A DNA stretch of 64,000 nucleotides from Pseudonocardia benzenivorans CB1190 (GCF_000196675.2 NC_015312.1:6898501-6962500), one strand, 5' to 3'. Shown: positions 34,715-44,198, counted from the stretch's first letter. The notes: generated by a model from the letters alone, not told the origin. Numbers and translations are program-made.

Positions 34715-35191
34715 TCAGTCCGCGTCGCGGCGCGGCTTGGGTCGCCACACCACGAGTGCCTGCCGACGGTCCACCGGCACGAGATCGCGCCGGTAGGACT
34801 GGTGCACGACGGCCGCCGCCTGCTCGGCCGCGGCGTGCGCGGCGGCGAGCTCGGCGGTGAGCTCCTCGACCCGGGCCCGCAGCTCGTCGACGAGCTGCTC
34901 GAGTTCGATGATCCGCTTGACGCCGGCGAGGTTCACGCCGTCGACCTGGGAGAGCCGCTGCACCTCCCGCAGCAGCGCGATGTCGCGCGCCGAGTAGCGC
35001 CGCCCGCCGCCCGCCGACCGGCCGGGGCTCACCAGCCCCAGCCGGTCGTAGCTGCGCAACGTCTGGGCGTGCATGCCCGCGAGCTCGGCGGCGATGGAGA
35101 TGACGAACACCGGGCTGTCCGGGCTCGCACCCGGCGGCAGCACAGCGTCGACGACCGGCTCGTCGCCGCCCGACCTGGTCATCCCCGTCAC
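34715..35191 (-). CDS. hspR: Heat shock repressor HspR (MerR family)
   Basis: Repressor that binds HAIR elements, usually with DnaK as co-repressor, and turns off the dnaK operon and clpB. The 158 residues include the MerR helix-turn-helix [29 protein letters not shown], with wing residues [18 protein letters not shown], followed by a coiled coil ([29 protein letters not shown], residues about 90-120). GTG 35191 overlaps the dnaJ stop. It is the last gene of dnaK-grpE-dnaJ-hspR, as in Streptomyces and mycobacteria, and HAIR elements are present upstream of dnaK and clpB here. Confidence 0.96.
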   Translation of the reverse strand: MTGMTRSGGDEPVVDAVLPPGASPDSPVFVISIAAELAGMHAQTLRSYDRLGLVSPGRSAGGGRRYSARDIALLREVQRLSQVDGVNLAGVKRIIELEQLVDELRARVEELTAELAAAHAAAEQAAAVVHQSYRRDLVPVDRRQALVVWRPKPRRDAD

Positions 35192-36375
35192 CTCCCGTCG
35201 AGCAGGCCCGCGCGCGGGTCGAAGTCCTTGGTGGACTCCGCGTAGGCCTGCAGTGCCTCCGTGGCCGCGTCGTCGAGCGAGGACGGCACCGCCACCTCGA
35301 CGGTGACCAGCAGGTCACCGGTCTTGCCGTTCTTGCGCTGCACGCCGCGCCCGCGGACCCGGAAGGTCCGCCCGCTCGCCGTGCCCGGAGGAATCTTCAG
35401 CGACACGGTGCCGTCGAGCGTCGGCACCGTCAACGTCGCGCCGAGAACCAGCTCCGGATAGGTGACCGGCACCTTCAGCGTCAGGTCGTCGGCGTTCTTC
35501 GCCGAGCGGCCGAACACCTTGTCCGGTGTGACGTGCACCGTGACGAACAGGTCGCCCGCGGGAGCACCGCCGCGACCGGGCTCGCCCTGGCCCGCGAGCC
35601 GCACCTTCTGCCCGTCGTCGACGCCCGCGGGGACGCGGACCGTCAGGGTCCGGGTCCGGTTGCTGACGCCGCTGCCGTTGCACTGCGGGCAGGGGTCGTC
35701 GATCAGCCGGCCGGTCCCGCGGCAGTCGGTGCAGGGCTCGGAGAACGCGAACGCCCCCTGGCTCCTGCTGACCAGACCGACGCCGTCGCACGTCGGGCAC
35801 GTCCGCGGCGCCGTCCCGGGCTTGGCCCCGGTCCCGCCGCAACGGTCGCACCGGCCCGGCGACGTGAGCCGGATCTGCACCTCGGCGCCGCGGACCGCGT
35901 CGTCGAACGAGATCCGCAGCTCGCTCTCGACGTCGGCCCCGCGCTGCGCGCTCGGCCGCGCGCGACCGGCGCTGCGGCCACCTCCGCCGAACAGCCCGCC
36001 GAAGAGATCGCCCAGGCCGCCGCCTGCCCCGCCGCCGGCTCCGGCGCGCGCGAACAGGTCCTCGAAGGACTGCCCGCCCGCACCGGTGCCGAAGCCGCCG
36101 GGAAAGCCGCCCGCGCCCGCCCCGAAGCCGCCACCGCCCGCGAAGAGCGCGCGGGTCTCGTCGTACTCCTTGCGCTTCTTGTCGTCGGACAGGACGCCGT
36201 AGGCCTCGGACACCGCCTTGAAACGGGCCTCCGCCTTCGCGTCGCCGGGGTTGGCGTCGGGATGCAACTCGCGCGCGAGCTTGCGGTACGCCTTCTTGAT
36301 CTCGTCCGCGGACGCGCCGGAGGCGACTCCCAGCTCGCGGTAGAAGTCCTTCTCGATCCAGTCCCGCTGGGTCAC
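35188..36375 (-). CDS. dnaJ: Molecular chaperone DnaJ
   Basis: J-protein that stimulates the DnaK ATPase and delivers substrates, 395 residues. The J domain (residues 10-75) has [34 protein letters not shown] with the HPD motif. A long Gly/Phe-rich linker (about 85-155) follows, and then the zinc domain with four CXXCXGXG repeats: [24 protein letters not shown] and [11 protein letters not shown] 36375 has an AGGAGG five bases upstream; the frame extends further upstream without support. It overlaps hspR and lies 19 bases after grpE. Confidence 0.97.
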   Translation of the reverse strand: MTQRDWIEKDFYRELGVASGASADEIKKAYRKLARELHPDANPGDAKAEARFKAVSEAYGVLSDDKKRKEYDETRALFAGGGGFGAGAGGFPGGFGTGAGGQSFEDLFARAGAGGGAGGGLGDLFGGLFGGGGRSAGRARPSAQRGADVESELRISFDDAVRGAEVQIRLTSPGRCDRCGGTGAKPGTAPRTCPTCDGVGLVSRSQGAFAFSEPCTDCRGTGRLIDDPCPQCNGSGVSNRTRTLTVRVPAGVDDGQKVRLAGQGEPGRGGAPAGDLFVTVHVTPDKVFGRSAKNADDLTLKVPVTYPELVLGATLTVPTLDGTVSLKIPPGTASGRTFRVRGRGVQRKNGKTGDLLVTVEVAVPSSLDDAATEALQAYAESTKDFDPRAGLLDGR

Positions 36376-36394
36376 TCCGCCTCCTCTCCCCGGG

Positions 36395-37093
36395 TCAGTG
36401 CTGCTCGGGGTGCTGCTTGTCGGTCTGTTGCGGCTCCGCCTCACCCACGGCGGACCCGTCGGTCGTCGGCGCCTCGGTGGCCGAGCGGTCGACGACGGTC
36501 ACCATCGCCGGCCGCAGGACGCGGTCGCCGAGGCGGTAGCCGCGGCGCAGGACCGCAGCCAGGACCGTCACCGTCGGGCCGGTGGCGTCGGACTCCTCGT
36601 GCTGCACGGCCTCGTGCACCGACGGGTCGAACGGCTCGCCGTCGACCCCGAACGGCTCGAGGCCGAGCTTGGTGAGCACGTCGACGACCTTGTCGGCCAC
36701 CGCCTTGAAGGGGCCGTTGAGGTCGCCGTGCTGCTCGGCGCGCTCGATGTCGTCGACCACCGGGAGCAGGTCGGCTGCGACCTGGGCGCGAGCCGTGGCG
36801 AGCACGACCTCGCGGTCGCGGTCGACCCGACGCCGGTAGTTGGCGTACTCGGCGCTGACACGCTGCAGGTCGGCGGTGCGCTCGGCGACCTCGGCCTGCA
36901 GCTCCTCGATGCGGGGATCGGTCGTGGACTCGGGGGCCCCCGGGGCCGGGGCCCCGGCGGGCTCGTCGCCCGCCGGGGTCCTGACCTCACCGGTCAGCGG
37001 GTCGATGCGACGACGGTCGCGCACCACGACCCGCTCACCCTCGTGCTCGCCGCCCGGGCCCGCCTGTCCGTTGGGTCCGTTCGGGTTGCTCAC
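36395..37093 (-). CDS. grpE: Nucleotide exchange factor GrpE
   Basis: Releases ADP from DnaK. The protein has 232 residues, somewhat longer than the enterobacterial form because of a disordered charged N terminus of about 70 residues. The long dimerising helix covers [33 protein letters not shown], and the beta-wing domain has [23 protein letters not shown] and [18 protein letters not shown], all typical. GTG 37093 overlaps the dnaK stop codon by three bases. Confidence 0.96.
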   Translation of the reverse strand: MSNPNGPNGQAGPGGEHEGERVVVRDRRRIDPLTGEVRTPAGDEPAGAPAPGAPESTTDPRIEELQAEVAERTADLQRVSAEYANYRRRVDRDREVVLATARAQVAADLLPVVDDIERAEQHGDLNGPFKAVADKVVDVLTKLGLEPFGVDGEPFDPSVHEAVQHEESDATGPTVTVLAAVLRRGYRLGDRVLRPAMVTVVDRSATEAPTTDGSAVGEAEPQQTDKQHPEQH

Positions 37094-38946
37094 TTCTTGT
37101 CCTTGTCCTCGTCCACGATCTCGGCGTCGACGACGTCGTCGGCCTGCTCACCGGCGGCCGTCGAGTCGGCACCGGGGGCGCCGGCAGCGGCACCGTCGGC
37201 ACCCTGCTGCTGGTAGAGGGCTGCGCCGAGCTTCTGGGACTCCTGCCCCAGCTTCTCCACCGCGGCCTTGATGGCCTCGGTGTCGGTCCCCTTCAGAGCC
37301 TCCTGCGCCTCGCCCAGTGCGGCGTTCACGCCGTCCTTGACCTCCGACGGGAGCTTCTCGTCGTTCTCCTTGACGAACTTCTCCGTCTGGTAGACGAGCG
37401 TCTCCGCCTGGTTGCGGACCTCGGCGTCCTCACGACGCTTCTTGTCCTCCTCGGCGTGCTGCTCGGCCTCGCGCATCATCCGGTCGATCTCGTCCTTGGA
37501 CAGGGCCGACCCGCCGGTGATCGTCATGGCCTGGCTCTTGCCGGTGCCCAGGTCCTTCGCCGAGACGTTCACGATGCCGTTGGCGTCGATGTCGAAGGAG
37601 ACCTCGATCTGCGGCACCCCACGCGGGGCGGGCGGCAGACCCGTCAGCTCGAACATGCCGAGCTTCTTGTTGTACGACGCGATCTCGCGCTCGCCCTGGA
37701 ACACCTGGATCTGCACGGACGGCTGGTTGTCGTCGGCCGTCGTGAAGATCTCCGACCGCTTGGTGGGGATCGTGGTGTTGCGCTCGATGAGCTTGGTCAT
37801 CACGCCGCCCTTGGTCTCGATGCCCAGGGACAGCGGGGTGACGTCGAGCAGCAGGACGTCCTTGACCTCACCGCGCAGCACACCGGCCTGCAGGGCGGCG
37901 CCGACGGCGACGACCTCGTCCGGGTTGACGCCCTTGTTGGGCTCCTTGCCGCCGGTCAGCTCCTTGACGAGCTCGGTGACGGCGGGCATCCGGGTGGAGC
38001 CACCGACGAGCACGACGTGGTCGATCTGGCCGACGGAGATGCCCGCGTCCTTCACGACCTGGTTGAACGGCGCACGCGTGCGGTCGAGCAGGTCGCTCGT
38101 GATGCGCTGGAACTCGGCGCGCGACAGCGTCTCGTCGAGGAACAGCGGGTTCTTGTCCGCGTCCACGGTGATGTACGGCAGGTTGATCGTGGCGCTCGAC
38201 GAGCTGGACAGCTCGATCTTCGCCTTCTCCGCGGCCTCACGCAGCCGCTGCATCGCCATCTTGTCCTTGGTCAGGTCGATGCCCTGCGCGTTCTTGAACT
38301 TGTCGACGAGCCAGCTGATGATCCGCTCGTCCCAGTCGTCGCCGCCGAGGTGGTTGTCGCCGTTGGTGGCCTTGACCTCGACGACGCCCTCACCGATCTC
38401 CAGCAGCGAGACGTCGAACGTGCCACCACCGAGGTCGAAGACCAGGATGGTCTGCTCCTTGTCGCCCTTGTCCAGCCCGTAGGCGAGAGCGGCGGCGGTG
38501 GGCTCGTTGACGATGCGGAGCACGTTCAGGCCCGCGATCTGGCCGGCCTCCTTGGTGGCCTGGCGCTGCGCGTCCTCGAAGTACGCGGGGACGGTGATCA
38601 CCGCGTCGGTGATCTCCTCGCCGAGGTAGGCCTCCGCGTCCCTCTTGAGCTTCTGCAGGACGCGGGCGCTGATCTCCTGGGCGGAGTACTTCTTGCCGTC
38701 GATGTCGTCGGTGGACCAGTTGGTGCCGATGTGACGCTTGACCGAGCGGATCGTCCGGTCGACGTTCGTGACCGCCTGGTTCTTCGCCGACTGCCCGACG
38801 AGCACCTCACCGTTGCGCGCGAACGCCACGACGGAGGGGGTGGTACGCGACCCTTCCGAGTTCGCGATGACCGTCGGCTCGCCACCCTCGAGGACGGCGA
38901 CGACGGAGTTGGTGGTTCCGAGGTCGATACCGACCGCACGAGCCAT
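37090..38946 (-). CDS. dnaK: Molecular chaperone DnaK (Hsp70)
   Basis: Central Hsp70 chaperone, 618 residues, first gene of its operon. The N-terminal ATPase domain has [33 protein letters not shown] and the adenosine motif [13 protein letters not shown]; the substrate-binding domain and lid follow, with an Ala/Gly-rich tail ending in EDKDKK. ATG 38946 is preceded by GGAGG. It feeds the DnaK-HspR feedback loop: free DnaK helps HspR repress this operon. Two HAIR elements upstream support that. Confidence 0.98.
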   Translation of the reverse strand: MARAVGIDLGTTNSVVAVLEGGEPTVIANSEGSRTTPSVVAFARNGEVLVGQSAKNQAVTNVDRTIRSVKRHIGTNWSTDDIDGKKYSAQEISARVLQKLKRDAEAYLGEEITDAVITVPAYFEDAQRQATKEAGQIAGLNVLRIVNEPTAAALAYGLDKGDKEQTILVFDLGGGTFDVSLLEIGEGVVEVKATNGDNHLGGDDWDERIISWLVDKFKNAQGIDLTKDKMAMQRLREAAEKAKIELSSSSSATINLPYITVDADKNPLFLDETLSRAEFQRITSDLLDRTRAPFNQVVKDAGISVGQIDHVVLVGGSTRMPAVTELVKELTGGKEPNKGVNPDEVVAVGAALQAGVLRGEVKDVLLLDVTPLSLGIETKGGVMTKLIERNTTIPTKRSEIFTTADDNQPSVQIQVFQGEREIASYNKKLGMFELTGLPPAPRGVPQIEVSFDIDANGIVNVSAKDLGTGKSQAMTITGGSALSKDEIDRMMREAEQHAEEDKKRREDAEVRNQAETLVYQTEKFVKENDEKLPSEVKDGVNAALGEAQEALKGTDTEAIKAAVEKLGQESQKLGAALYQQQGADGAAAGAPGADSTAAGEQADDVVDAEIVDEDKDKK

Positions 38947-38979
38947 GGTTGTTGCCTCCGTGGAATGCCTGTGTATGTG

Positions 38980-39000
38980 CTTGAGCTTGCCTGACTCAAG
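38980..39000. promoter_or_regulatory. HAIR element 1 upstream of dnaK
   Basis: CTTGAGC-N7-ACTCAAG, one mismatch from the HspR consensus, centred about 45 bases upstream of the dnaK start codon. It overlaps the predicted -10 box. Confidence 0.9.
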
Positions 39001-39028
39001 TCTTCACGCGACCCGATGGAGCCGTCAA
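38999..39028 (-). promoter_or_regulatory. Predicted dnaK promoter
   Basis: On the minus strand TTGACG (39028-39023) and AAGACT (39004-38999) are separated by 18 bases, a fair vegetative promoter pair. HAIR 1 covers the -10 side and HAIR 2 lies just upstream of the -35, so bound HspR would flank the polymerase site. Confidence 0.55.
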
Positions 39029-39305
39029 GTTCGGCTTGAGTCGGACACGCTCAACTTGCTTCATACGGCCCAACGGAGAGACGGTCCCCGTTGTTCCCGG
39101 TGCGCCGCGACGATCCGGGCCGAGGCTGGCAGCATCCGGTTGACCAGGAGATACGGTCGGTTGCCGGCGACAGTCGACACGGCCGGGGCGGTTCGCCCTC
39201 GCTGATCCCAGGTGCCGACGTGACGCGCTTCGCATGTGTTGACGCGCTTCGCCGGGGATGCGCCGTTCGGCCTCGACGCTGGTCCGTTCGCCGTATCCTC
39301 CCGAG
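39001..39305. other. Intergenic region between dnaK and the DUF3558 lipoprotein gene
   Basis: About 300 bases without a supported gene. The dnaK-proximal 60 bases hold the promoter and the second HAIR element. The rest contains only short frames with no recognisable sequence. A TATCCT box at 39294, six bases before the GTG at 39306, may be the lipoprotein promoter with a leaderless start. Confidence 0.6.
39035..39055. promoter_or_regulatory. HAIR-like element 2 upstream of dnaK
   Basis: CTTGAGT-N7-GCTCAAC: left half-site perfect, right half-site 5 of 7. It lies 34 bases upstream of the first HAIR element. Confidence 0.75.
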
Positions 39306-39851
39306 GTGCGCGCGACCCGCCTGCTTCCCGGCATCGTCCTGCTGGTCGGCGCCCTGCTGGCGGGGTGCAGTTCCCCGACACCCGGGGCCCCCGCTCCCGC
39401 CGCGCCGGTCGCGTCGACGCCCGCCGGCCCCCCGGAACTCGCCCTCGACGGTGTCAACCCCTGCTCGCTGATCTCTGCAACCCAGCTGCAGACATTCGGA
39501 CTCAGTGCTCCATCGGCTGGCTCCAGCCCTGCTGGCTTCTCGCTCTGCCAGTGGCAACGCGGACGGATCCTCTTCCAGATTACCGCCGTGATCGGCCCCA
39601 ATCCGGAGGACTACCGCCTTTCTGGTGAAAATCCGCTGGCCGTGCAAGTCGGCGGGTATCCAGCCCTCCAGACGCGGCAGGCAGGAGCCGGTCCCGGCGA
39701 GTCCTGCATTTTGTCCATCGGCGTCAAGCGCCAGCAGGTTATGCAGGTGTTGATCGATGATCTCTTCGCAACTGTCTACGAAGACAACGATGCGATCTGC
39801 AGCGAAGCTGCACGTTTTGCCATGAGCGCACTCGAAAGCCTACAACCCTGA
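39306..39851 (+). CDS. DUF3558-type lipoprotein
   Basis: Exported lipoprotein of 181 residues from GTG 39306. The signal peptide RLLPGIVLLVGALLAGC ends in the lipobox LLAGC; the mature domain has the DUF3558-like pattern NPCSLISATQLQTFGL, a conserved SLCQW cysteine and a second cysteine near GESCILSIGV. DUF3558 lipoproteins commonly neighbour ESX target genes, as here. Codon use changes part-way through: GC-rich up to about 39465, then clearly lower in GC to the end, as if the 3' two-thirds came from another source. Confidence 0.82.
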   Translation: MRATRLLPGIVLLVGALLAGCSSPTPGAPAPAAPVASTPAGPPELALDGVNPCSLISATQLQTFGLSAPSAGSSPAGFSLCQWQRGRILFQITAVIGPNPEDYRLSGENPLAVQVGGYPALQTRQAGAGPGESCILSIGVKRQQVMQVLIDDLFATVYEDNDAICSEAARFAMSALESLQP

Positions 39852-39924
39852 GGGCTCGATTTGCACTCGCGACGAACCTTCCGAACTTTCGGCCGCGACA
39901 GACCAAGACTGTCATTATCGCGAC

Positions 39925-40248
39925 ATGCAGCCAGACCTCGGACTCACGACTACAGCAGGGATGACACTCTGGGCTCAAACTGCTGCAGTCTTCAAGGCCA
40001 GCGCGCTCCTGCGCGACGAATCGGAGCGACTCCGCAGCGTGGTGGCGAGAGTGCAGGGCGAAGGATTTAGGCGATGCGCCGAAGATCCGATCTCCGTCGC
40101 CGTCGCCGACGCCTACAACGCCAAGTCCAGAGAGCTTATCCGCACCTATACGAACCACGTTCAGGAACTCGATCAGCAAGCCAATGAACTCGAATCAAGC
40201 GCGCACGCATACGACACATCCGACCGTGCGGCAAGTGAGGCCTTCTAA
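39925..40248 (+). CDS. Small ESX-like helical protein
   Basis: A 107-residue helical protein with no clear family match by eye. The sequence MTLWAQTAAVFKASALLRDESERL and the second helix YTNHVQELDQQANELESSAHAYDTSD predict an antiparallel helical hairpin of the size of EspC/WXG100 substrates, but the central turn lacks a WXG. It sits between the DUF3558 lipoprotein and the PPE-like gene and lies wholly inside the lower-GC block. No strong ribosome-binding site is seen; the CGCGACATG context may be leaderless. Confidence 0.6.
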   Translation: MQPDLGLTTTAGMTLWAQTAAVFKASALLRDESERLRSVVARVQGEGFRRCAEDPISVAVADAYNAKSRELIRTYTNHVQELDQQANELESSAHAYDTSDRAASEAF

Positions 40249-40302
40249 GTTGCTCGGAATTTCACCACAAATGAACTCCGCACAGTCCTAACGAGGTCTT
40301 CA

Positions 40303-41559
40303 ATGACTCAAGTCCCATATTTGCGCTACGAAGGAATCCCTCTCCAGCAGATGTTTGACTGGGTCCACCATGGCCCAGGCGCAGCGGCACTACGTCCCAT
40401 GCAGGATGGCCTCAACTCAGTCGGGAGAGCGTTCGCAGACTCCAGCATCAATATTCGGTCCACTCTGCAATCCCTCGGAATCGAGTGGCACGGCACGGCG
40501 GCCTCGGCGGCGGGGGCGGCGCTCGCCGCGGTCGGGCAGAGCGGGGCGGCGAAGGGTGAGAGCGCCGAGAAGGCCGGCAACAACGCCGAGGCCCACGGCG
40601 TCGACTTCGAGCAGCTGCGGTCGAAGGTCGCCTACCAAGATCCTGGGCCGTACAGCTTCTGGCAGCAGTTCTGGGACAGCGCGTGGGGTCCGGCAGGGAG
40701 CTGGCTCGGCACGCAGTCCGACTACCGCGATGCCCTCGAGCAGAACGAGGCCGCCCGCGGCGAGGCGGTCCGGGCGATGTACGACTACGAGCAGCAGGCC
40801 CGCGACCGGGTCGCGACGTTCCCGGCCGCGGTCGACGACCCGAGGCTCGGCGGCACAGGCGGGGGCGGCAGCCCAGGCGGCGTCGGCGGGATCCCGCACG
40901 TGCCGCCCGGCGGGCTCGGCGCCGGAGTTCCGGGCGTGGTGCCACCCCCGGGCGGCGGCACCGGGCTCGGCGGGGTAGGCGGCCTCGGTATGGGCGGCGG
41001 GGCGGGCAGCGGCAGCCGGGCGGACGGCGGGCTCGGAACCTCAGCAATCGGACCACCCCGACCCGGCGGCCCGGGCAGCCCGGGAGGTCCGGGCGGCGGC
41101 GCCTTTTCCACACCGCAGGGGATCACTCCCGCCCCGCACCCGAGCGTCCCCGCACCAGGCGGAAACCTGCCCCCACCCGGTTCGGCGGTCCCGGCGGCCC
41201 CACCCCCGCTCGTACCCGGGATCCCGATCGGCGCTCCGGTGCCGCCCGGCTCGTCGGCCCCGCGATCGTCCTCGGCGGGGCCCCCGTCGACGGGCCGGGC
41301 GTTCCGCGCCGACCTCCTCCGGTCCGCCGAACCGAACCCGGCGGGCCCTCGCGGCCCGGGCGGCCGGGCCACCGAACCCGGCACGCCGGCCCGCGGGAAC
41401 AGCGGCGCCACGAGCTCGAGCGTGTATCCACCCATGGGCGGGGCGACCGGCCGGAACGGCACCCAGTCGCACCGGACGCGGTACAGCATCCCCAGCTCCG
41501 ACCCGTTCGAGGTCGACGTCCCGCACGTCGCACCGGTCATCGGCGGTGAGGAGCCGTGA
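40303..41559 (+). CDS. PPE-like type VII substrate with Gly/Pro-rich tail
   Basis: A 418-residue protein. Residues about 10-170 are helical with an IEWHGTAA (Trp-X-Gly) turn near residue 66 and a second helical hairpin ending in MYDYEQQARDRVATFPAAV, as in WXG/PPE substrates. Residues about 180-390 are very rich in Gly, Pro and Ala, and the C-terminal end HVAPVIGGEEP is like ESX-linked tails. The first 190 bases are lower in GC than the rest, so a recombination edge lies inside the gene near 40490. ATG 40303 is used. The gene overlaps EspG by four bases. Confidence 0.75.
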   Translation: MTQVPYLRYEGIPLQQMFDWVHHGPGAAALRPMQDGLNSVGRAFADSSINIRSTLQSLGIEWHGTAASAAGAALAAVGQSGAAKGESAEKAGNNAEAHGVDFEQLRSKVAYQDPGPYSFWQQFWDSAWGPAGSWLGTQSDYRDALEQNEAARGEAVRAMYDYEQQARDRVATFPAAVDDPRLGGTGGGGSPGGVGGIPHVPPGGLGAGVPGVVPPPGGGTGLGGVGGLGMGGGAGSGSRADGGLGTSAIGPPRPGGPGSPGGPGGGAFSTPQGITPAPHPSVPAPGGNLPPPGSAVPAAPPPLVPGIPIGAPVPPGSSAPRSSSAGPPSTGRAFRADLLRSAEPNPAGPRGPGGRATEPGTPARGNSGATSSSVYPPMGGATGRNGTQSHRTRYSIPSSDPFEVDVPHVAPVIGGEEP

Positions 41560-42323
41560 GCACGGTCGACTGGGATTCGGCGGCGGTCCTGACCCTCACC
41601 GAGCTCGACGTCGCGTGGGAGCTCGCGGGCCTGGGCGAGCCGCCGTTGGAGCTGGAGCTGCCGTCGCCGGGCACGACCGTCGCCGAACGGGCACACATCG
41701 TCGCGGATGCGACGAGCAGCCTCGCCCGGCGCGGTCTCGCCGAGGACCGACGGCCGAGCCCGTGGCTCACCGCCCTGCTGACGACCCTCGCGCGCCCCGA
41801 CGTCTCCGTCGACGTCCGGGTGCGTGGGCGAACCCTCGTCGGCGGCGTCGCGGCGCGCCGGGCGGGCGCCGCGGTGCTCGCGGTCCGACATCGCGACGAG
41901 GTCGCCGTCGTCCCGATCCCCCCGACCCGAATGCCCGCGGCGGTGGTCGAGGTCGTCGGTGACGTCCGCCCCGGGGCCGGCAAGCCGGTCTCCGTCGCGC
42001 GCGTGGACCTGGAGGCCGCTCTGGATGCCGGCGATCCCGTCACCGCCGAAGGCGGGCATCCCCTCAGCACGGACGACGAGCTCGTCCGCGGCCTGTCCCT
42101 CTCGGCGATCTCCGCGATCATGCGGATGTACGGGGACGTCGACCGGCACGGTCAGATCGGGGTGCGTGTCGGCGGCCGTCGCTCGGCACACGTCGTCGCG
42201 GTACACCGCGGCTCGACGGGCTGGTTCGCCCGGGTCGACCACCGCGACCACGTCACGGTCGCGCCCGTCGACGGGCCAGGCCTCGTCCGTCGCATCGAGG
42301 ACCTGATCGCCGAGGCCACCTGA
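41556..42323 (+). CDS. EspG-family ESX chaperone-like protein
   Basis: EspG proteins are cytosolic chaperones that bind the WXG/PPE partner and keep it soluble for ESX export. The 255 residues carry the fold-typical N terminus with VLTLTELDVAWELAGLGEPPLEL and the C-terminal part HVVAVHRGSTGWFARVDHRDHVTVAPVDGPGLVRRIEDLI. GTG 41556 sits in a four-base overlap with the PPE-like gene, the standard PPE-EspG pairing. The ESX core ATPase and membrane genes are not in this window. Confidence 0.85.
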   Translation: MSTVDWDSAAVLTLTELDVAWELAGLGEPPLELELPSPGTTVAERAHIVADATSSLARRGLAEDRRPSPWLTALLTTLARPDVSVDVRVRGRTLVGGVAARRAGAAVLAVRHRDEVAVVPIPPTRMPAAVVEVVGDVRPGAGKPVSVARVDLEAALDAGDPVTAEGGHPLSTDDELVRGLSLSAISAIMRMYGDVDRHGQIGVRVGGRRSAHVVAVHRGSTGWFARVDHRDHVTVAPVDGPGLVRRIEDLIAEAT

Positions 42324-42699
42324 GGCGAGGGCGAACGAGCCGACACCGACCCCGGGGCGGGGCGGCCGAGCCGCGGCAGCCAAGCCGAGACCGAACGGGG
42401 CCCCAACCCGCAGCGCGCAACCTCATCGTCGAGCACCGGCCCGAGAACGACGATGAGGTTGCGCCCGGACCGAGGCGGCACGGCTCCTCGCTCCCGGCGG
42501 CCCCCGCAGCGCGCCCGAACCAGAGCCGCCCGCCCACTCCCCCGCGCACGGCGCCGGCAGCGCGCCCGGACCACGCCACTCCTCGCGGCCGACAGCGGCC
42601 GCGCCCGAAGATCCCGCGCCAGGGCTGCGCCGCGCAGCCCGGGATCGGACTCAATGTCCAACGACCGCCCTGCGCACACATCCGGGCCGGCCGCGCGGT
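42324..42699. other. Intergenic region between espG-like gene and the T4SS-like operon
   Basis: 376 bases between two convergent genes. Bases 42415-42464 hold a long perfect palindrome. The remainder is GC-rich, with long open frames on both strands that look like composition artefacts; no gene is supported. Confidence 0.6.
42415..42464. terminator. 17-base-arm hairpin, shared palindrome family copy 1
   Basis: Arm 42415-42431 (GCGCAACCTCATCGTCG) pairs perfectly with 42448-42464 around a 16-base loop containing GGCCCGA. It lies between convergent genes and is well placed as a bidirectional terminator. A related copy occurs at 54819-54865. Confidence 0.75.
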
Positions 42700-43131
42700 T
42701 CAGAGCGAGGGCGCCGGCCGGGGTTCGACGCGGCCCGCCGCGGCAGGCGGCAGGGGGTCGTCCACGGGGGCGAGGACGCGGTGCGAGTAGGGGTCCTCGA
42801 CGACGCGGTCGGCGGAGTCGCGGTACTCCAGCTCGCCGTCGGGCCCCAGGTCGGCGACGAACCCGGTCGCGGCGAGCTGCTCCTCGTCGAGGTCGGCCAG
42901 CACCTCCCACCGGCTCGGGACGACGCGGTAGTCGGGCCAGGGCTCGTTGGCGTAGGCGTCGTGCAGGTCGGCGAGCAGTCCGGTGAACACCTGCTGCCAG
43001 CGCAAGGGCATCGACTGCGCGAGCACCCGCGGCACGACGAGATAGTTCTCGTCGGCGCCGGGCGCCGGTCGGTCGAGGTACTCGCGCAGCGGCGTCGTCG
43101 ACGCCGGGGCGTGGGGTTCGTCGCGTGCCAT
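42700..43131 (-). CDS. Hypothetical protein of the T4SS-like operon
   Basis: A 143-residue soluble protein with no domain that I recognise. It opens MARDEPHAPASTTPLREYLD and contains NYLVVPRVLAQSMPLRWQQVFTGLLADLHDAY and EPWPDYRVVPSRWEVLADLDEEQL, a helical conserved-looking core with several aromatic residues. ATG 43131 has GCAGGA five bases upstream. It follows the NlpC/P60 gene by 46 bases at the 3' end of the minus-strand operon. A role in the secretion apparatus is inferred from its position only. Confidence 0.65.
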   Translation of the reverse strand: MARDEPHAPASTTPLREYLDRPAPGADENYLVVPRVLAQSMPLRWQQVFTGLLADLHDAYANEPWPDYRVVPSRWEVLADLDEEQLAATGFVADLGPDGELEYRDSADRVVEDPYSHRVLAPVDDPLPPAAAGRVEPRPAPSL

Positions 43132-43177
43132 CGATCCTGCTTCCGGAGTCGTGCGCGGGCGGTGACCTGCCGCCCGG

Positions 43178-44194
43178 TCAAGCGTCGTTGGGCGTGGTGC
43201 CGGGCCGCGTCGCGAACGGCACCAACTCCCGATAGTTCCACGGCACCGGCTGGACCCGGACCGAGGCTCCGGTGTAGGGGGCCTCGACCATCTTGTCGTC
43301 GCCCATGTACAGCGTCACGTGGTGGATGGTCGACGGATCGCTCGGGTCCGTCGCGTAGAACAGCAGGTCACCGGGCTGTGCGTCGCGGACCGGGACGTGC
43401 CCGCCCGCGTTGTACTGGTCGCGCGACACCCGGGGCAGCTCGATGCCGGCCGCCTGGAACGCGCGGAGCATGAGGCCGGAGCAGTCGTAGGTGTTCGGGC
43501 CCGTGGCACCCCACACGTAGGGCTTGCCGACCTCCTTGAGCGCGAACGCGATCGCGGCGCCGGCGGCGCCCGGGGGCAGGGTCGCGGTCTCGCTGCTGCA
43601 CCGGGCGGGCAGCGCCGCCACGTCGGCCAGCTGCCCGACCAGCGCCGCCGCCAGACCTTCCCATTTCGCGTAGGCGTCGGGGAACGCCGACCGTTGGACG
43701 GTCTGGGCGGCGACGGTCACCGGCAGCGTGTCCCAGCCCGGGACCTGCAGCAGGTGGGTCAGGAACGTCCTGGTGCTGTAAACGGGATCGGTGACCTGCG
43801 CGGGCGATCCCCAGCCCTGTGAGGGGCGTTGCTGGAACAACCCGAGCGAGTCGCGGTCGCCGTAGTTGATGTTGCGCAGTCCCGACTCCTGCATGGCCGT
43901 CGCGAGCGCGACCAGCCAGGCCCGCGGCGGGGCACCCATGTCCTTGGCGACGCCGATGATCGTCTGCGCGTTGTTGCGCTGCTCGTCGGAGAGGTCGGCG
44001 AGCGTTGCGCCCGACCTGCCCGCACCCCGGGAGACGCCGAGGCCGGTGTCGCAGGCGCCCGACGTCGCCACGCCGCCGCTGCTGCCCCCGCCGATGGTGA
44101 ACGCGATGAACCCGACGCCGAGGAACAGGCCGAGAGCTGCGGCGATCGCGACGATCGGGACGAGCAGGCGCAGCGGCCGCAGCGGCGTGACCAC
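43178..44194 (-). CDS. Membrane-anchored lytic transglycosylase-like/NlpC-P60 peptidase (VirB1-like)
   Basis: A 338-residue cell-wall hydrolase. One N-terminal membrane helix (LLVPIVAIAAALGLFLGVGFIAF) is followed by a goose-lysozyme/SLT-like domain with ALATAMQESGLRNINYGDRDSLGLFQQRPSQGWG, and then an NlpC/P60 domain with the catalytic Cys in TYDCSGLMLRAF and His in HHVTLYMGDDKMVEAP. Such bifunctional enzymes open peptidoglycan for conjugative or type IV machinery in Gram-positives. GTG 44194 follows GAGGCG. It is spaced four bases from the upstream membrane protein gene. Confidence 0.88.
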   Translation of the reverse strand: MVTPLRPLRLLVPIVAIAAALGLFLGVGFIAFTIGGGSSGGVATSGACDTGLGVSRGAGRSGATLADLSDEQRNNAQTIIGVAKDMGAPPRAWLVALATAMQESGLRNINYGDRDSLGLFQQRPSQGWGSPAQVTDPVYSTRTFLTHLLQVPGWDTLPVTVAAQTVQRSAFPDAYAKWEGLAAALVGQLADVAALPARCSSETATLPPGAAGAAIAFALKEVGKPYVWGATGPNTYDCSGLMLRAFQAAGIELPRVSRDQYNAGGHVPVRDAQPGDLLFYATDPSDPSTIHHVTLYMGDDKMVEAPYTGASVRVQPVPWNYRELVPFATRPGTTPNDA

Positions 44195-44198
44195 CGCC

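Noticed and set aside
40850-41400. GGC/CCG-rich stretch in the PPE-like gene as a DNA repeat array or CRISPR
   Set aside because: It is irregular coding sequence for a Gly/Pro-rich tail with no constant repeat and spacer lengths.
42152-42910. Open frames on both strands in the gap downstream of the EspG-like gene
   Set aside because: They span the perfect palindrome and lack recognisable domains, start context and normal composition.
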